From Ralstonia sp. SET104 (GTDB lineage Bacteria; Pseudomonadota; Gammaproteobacteria; Burkholderiales; Burkholderiaceae), in the NCBI RefSeq assembly GCF_003851545.1, contig NZ_BHVX01000007.1:186001-250000 (forward strand): 64,000 nt of DNA, written 5' to 3'. The notes beneath the pieces are model-generated. The model was not told the origin of the DNA. It saw only the letters and a list, made by a program, of their open reading frames with translations, and did not search any database. Positions 62,257 through 64,000 of the stretch are shown one piece after another; position 1 is the first letter of the stretch, and the number at the start of each line of letters is the position of its first letter. The translations under genes and the position numbers were made by a program.

Positions 62257-63231
62257 GTGGTACTCAACGGCCAAGGGAAAAGGGTGTTCATCCAGGAAGT
62301 CGCCACGCGTGACGGCTTTCAGATAGAACCGCGCATGGTTCCGACCCAAGACAAGATCGCGCTTGTCGACCGGCTAAGCCAATGCGGACTGAGCAAGATC
62401 GAAGTCACCTCGTTCACCTCGCCCAAGGCCATCCCGACCCTTGCCGACGCGCAAGACGTGATGCGCGGTATCGCGCGTGTGCCCGGTGTCACTTACGCCG
62501 CACTGGTGCCGAATGTGCGAGGCGCCGAACGCGCGTTGGACTGCGATGTCGACGAGCTGAATCTCGTCATGTCGGTAAGCGAAACGCACAACCTCGCCAA
62601 CCTGCGCATGACGCCCGGGCAGTCGTTCCAGCAGGTCGCGCAGGTCGCGTCGGCATTCGGTTCGAGCCGCACGTCGCTCAACCTTTCGCTCTCATGCGCG
62701 TTCGGCTGTCCGATGGAAGGCCAGATCGCCACTGGCACCGTGCTTACCTGGGCGGCACGGGCCGTCGAGGCAGGCATCGGCGGCATCACGCTGTGCGACA
62801 CCACCGGCATGGCCTGGCCAAGCCAAGTGTTCGCGCTGTGCTCTGCATTCCGGCTGGCGTTCCCCCAGACCACGCTGACCGTGCACTTGCACAACACGCG
62901 CGGCATGGCGCTTGCCAACGTGCTGGCCGCACTGCAGGCGGGAGTCGATCGCTTCGATGGCGCACTCGGCGGATTGGGGGGCTGCCCCTACGCGCCCGGT
63001 GCCTCCGGCAACGTCTGCACCGAAGACATGGTGCACATGCTTGCGCTCCTGAACTACGACACCGGCGTCGACCTTGGTGCGTTGCTGGAGGCTTCGCGGC
63101 TGCTGCCGGGCCTCATTGGTCATGACACCAGCGGCCAGGTCGCCAAGGCCGGACGCAGCCACGATCTGCACCCCACGCCGGACTACGTTGAGACCGCCCG
63201 GCAGCACGCCCTGTCCAAAGCAACGGCTTGA
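62257..63231 (+). CDS. HMG-CoA lyase family protein (HMGL-like)
   Basis: A 324-residue TIM-barrel lyase from GTG 62257. The active-site signature is complete: VATRDGFQ (RDG), LSCAFGCPMEG, VHLHNTRGM and GLGGCPYAPGASGN with the catalytic cysteine. It would split a 3-hydroxy-3-methyl-type acyl-CoA into acetyl-CoA and a ketone or oxoacid. The LysR and the CoA-transferase/LeuCD genes are adjacent, so it may cleave citramalyl-CoA to pyruvate and acetyl-CoA or act on HMG-CoA. The phenylalanine in RDGFQ replaces the more usual leucine. Confidence 0.9.
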   Translation: MVLNGQGKRVFIQEVATRDGFQIEPRMVPTQDKIALVDRLSQCGLSKIEVTSFTSPKAIPTLADAQDVMRGIARVPGVTYAALVPNVRGAERALDCDVDELNLVMSVSETHNLANLRMTPGQSFQQVAQVASAFGSSRTSLNLSLSCAFGCPMEGQIATGTVLTWAARAVEAGIGGITLCDTTGMAWPSQVFALCSAFRLAFPQTTLTVHLHNTRGMALANVLAALQAGVDRFDGALGGLGGCPYAPGASGNVCTEDMVHMLALLNYDTGVDLGALLEASRLLPGLIGHDTSGQVAKAGRSHDLHPTPDYVETARQHALSKATA

Positions 63232-63311
63232 GTTCCTTGGCGGCCCGGCCGTCTGGGCACCGTGCCGTTCGGTATGATCCAGCCTGTGATCATTTAAAGA
63301 CAGGAGACGCC

Positions 63312-63659
63312 ATGGGCGAAGCCAAACGACGCGGTACGCCGGCCGAACGCATTTCTCAGGCCAGCGCCCGGCTGGACGCGCTGCGTCCTGAAAAGCTGGT
63401 CTGCGGTGCTTGCCAGACCGCCTTTACCGAATTCGAAGGAATGGAGCCGCGCGACATGCCGGGCATCCGCGCCATCTTTGGCGGCGAATGCCCGAACTGC
63501 GGCCAGAGCGTGATCTCGTTCAACGGTGAGCCCGAAGCTGTGGCCGCTGCCATGCTGGCGTACCAGGACGCCATGGAAGACGCCAAGCTCGGCGCGCAGA
63601 CGCAAGAAGGCAAACACGTGCCCTACGTGGACGAAGAAGACAAGCCCACGCAACACTGA
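63312..63659 (+). CDS. Conserved small protein with zinc-ribbon cysteines
   Basis: A 115-residue protein from ATG 63312 behind AGGAGACGC. After MGEAKRRGTPAER comes a CGAC pair and, 32 residues on, a CPNC pair, which together could bind zinc. I do not recognise a named family. It precedes a DUF1653-type gene by seven bases, so the two are probably co-transcribed. The MGEAKRR opening is shared with some other small conserved bacterial proteins. Confidence 0.75.
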   Translation: MGEAKRRGTPAERISQASARLDALRPEKLVCGACQTAFTEFEGMEPRDMPGIRAIFGGECPNCGQSVISFNGEPEAVAAAMLAYQDAMEDAKLGAQTQEGKHVPYVDEEDKPTQH

Positions 63660-63666
63660 AGCCGCC

Positions 63667-63876
63667 ATGCAGAACACGCCAACGCGCCGCTACCGCCACT
63701 ACAAGGGCGGTGAATACGAATGGCTGTGCGAAGCCACGTACGAGCCCGATCCCGCCATCCAGATGACGGTCTACCGCGCCGCCAACGGCACGATCTGGAC
63801 ACGCCCGTCGACAATGTTCCACGAGATGGTTGAAGTCGACGGCCGGCAGATGCCGCGCTTCGCGCTGATCGACTGA
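63667..63876 (+). CDS. DUF1653 domain protein
   Basis: A 69-residue protein starting at ATG 63667. The sequence RYRHYKGGEYEWLCEATYEPD and later WTRPSTMFHEMVEVDG match the DUF1653 pattern of a small, mostly beta domain. No function is established for the family. It ends just before a strong terminator, so it closes the unit with the preceding zinc-ribbon gene. Confidence 0.85.
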   Translation: MQNTPTRRYRHYKGGEYEWLCEATYEPDPAIQMTVYRAANGTIWTRPSTMFHEMVEVDGRQMPRFALID

Positions 63877-63903
63877 ATGCAGACGCAAAGCATTTCCTTG
63901 CGA

Positions 63904-63923
63904 GCGGGCCTGCGGGCCCGTTT
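63904..63923 (+). terminator. Rho-independent terminator after the DUF1653 gene
   Basis: CGGGCC (63904-63909) and GGCCCG (63914-63919) form a perfect six-base stem around TGCG, followed by TTTT. It lies 27 bases after the gene's stop. Confidence 0.7.
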
Positions 63924-64000
63924 TACGTATTGGCGTGACCGGACCAGTGTCTGGGCAGCGCGTCATGGCCGGTTGGCGGCGGGGCTGCACGAGTTTGTCG

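Noticed and set aside
63877-64000. A short open frame starting at ATG 63877 and running off the end of the window
   Set aside because: It contains a clear terminator hairpin (63904-63923), lacks a ribosome site and shows no family signature in its 41 residues, so I do not list it as a gene.
1-64000. CRISPR arrays, tRNA, rRNA, insertion sequences and prophage genes
   Set aside because: I saw no regularly spaced repeats, no tRNA-like cloverleaf sequence, no transposase or integrase motif and no phage structural gene in the region.

Overview
The window reads as a chromosomal segment of a high-GC betaproteobacterium of the Burkholderiaceae, most likely Ralstonia or a close relative. This rests on gene order and protein character (holB-pilZ-tatD-ankyrin order, a DUF4936/ygfZ pair, many LysR regulators with divergent catabolic operons, Liv-type transporters, class III CoA-transferases), not on a database match. 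No rRNA, tRNA, CRISPR array, prophage or insertion sequence was seen.

Layout. 1-5542: the end of an acyl-CoA synthetase, then a five-gene Liv-type ABC importer (binding protein, two permeases, two ATPases) closed by a strong terminator. 5740-6995: a secreted SGNH esterase gene broken by a one-base frameshift. 6961-10160: two tandem LysP-like permeases on the minus strand, separated by a terminator. 10380-23477: a long plus-strand run for fatty-acid or short-chain acyl metabolism (FadB-type enzyme, nicotinamidase, thiolase, acyl-CoA dehydrogenase, SDRs, thioesterase, serine hydrolase, reductase, aldolase-like protein, GST), followed by an epoxide-hydrolase-like gene. 24452-27598: an iron alcohol dehydrogenase divergent from an HSL-type esterase, thioesterase and acetyltransferase. 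The fad promoter and this divergent region share a GAACGA(T/C)CGT operator-like site.

27607-30764: a LysR/fatty-acid-hydroxylase divergent pair, an NRDE protein and a DUF4936 protein. 30779-36846: housekeeping genes ygfZ, mltG, tmk, holB, pilZ, tatD and a periplasmic ankyrin-repeat protein. 36883-38190: a solitary egtB. 38405-44100: a LacI regulator with a perfect palindromic operator, a complete Fe3+/phosphonate-type ABC importer and a metallophosphodiesterase, all overlapping or nearly so. 44139-45917: an azoreductase divergent from a LysR gene across a striking operator-like repeat. 46045-49219: the E1-alpha, E1-beta and E2 genes of a 2-oxoacid dehydrogenase without an E3 gene. 49221-54397: an amidase, M20 amidohydrolase, MFS transporter and divergent LysR gene. 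54620-56217: a small zinc-ribbon protein followed by dbpA, whose codon use looks foreign. 56404-63231: an MFS transporter, second-copy LeuC/LeuD-type hydratase, class III CoA-transferase, LysR regulator and HMG-CoA-lyase-family enzyme, together resembling a degradation pathway for a branched dicarboxylic acid. 63312-63876: two small conserved proteins.

The most system-like regions are the LacI/ABC/phosphodiesterase operon and the LeuCD/CoA-transferase/lyase cluster. Both can be reasoned out from enzyme families, but their substrates cannot be read from the sequence.
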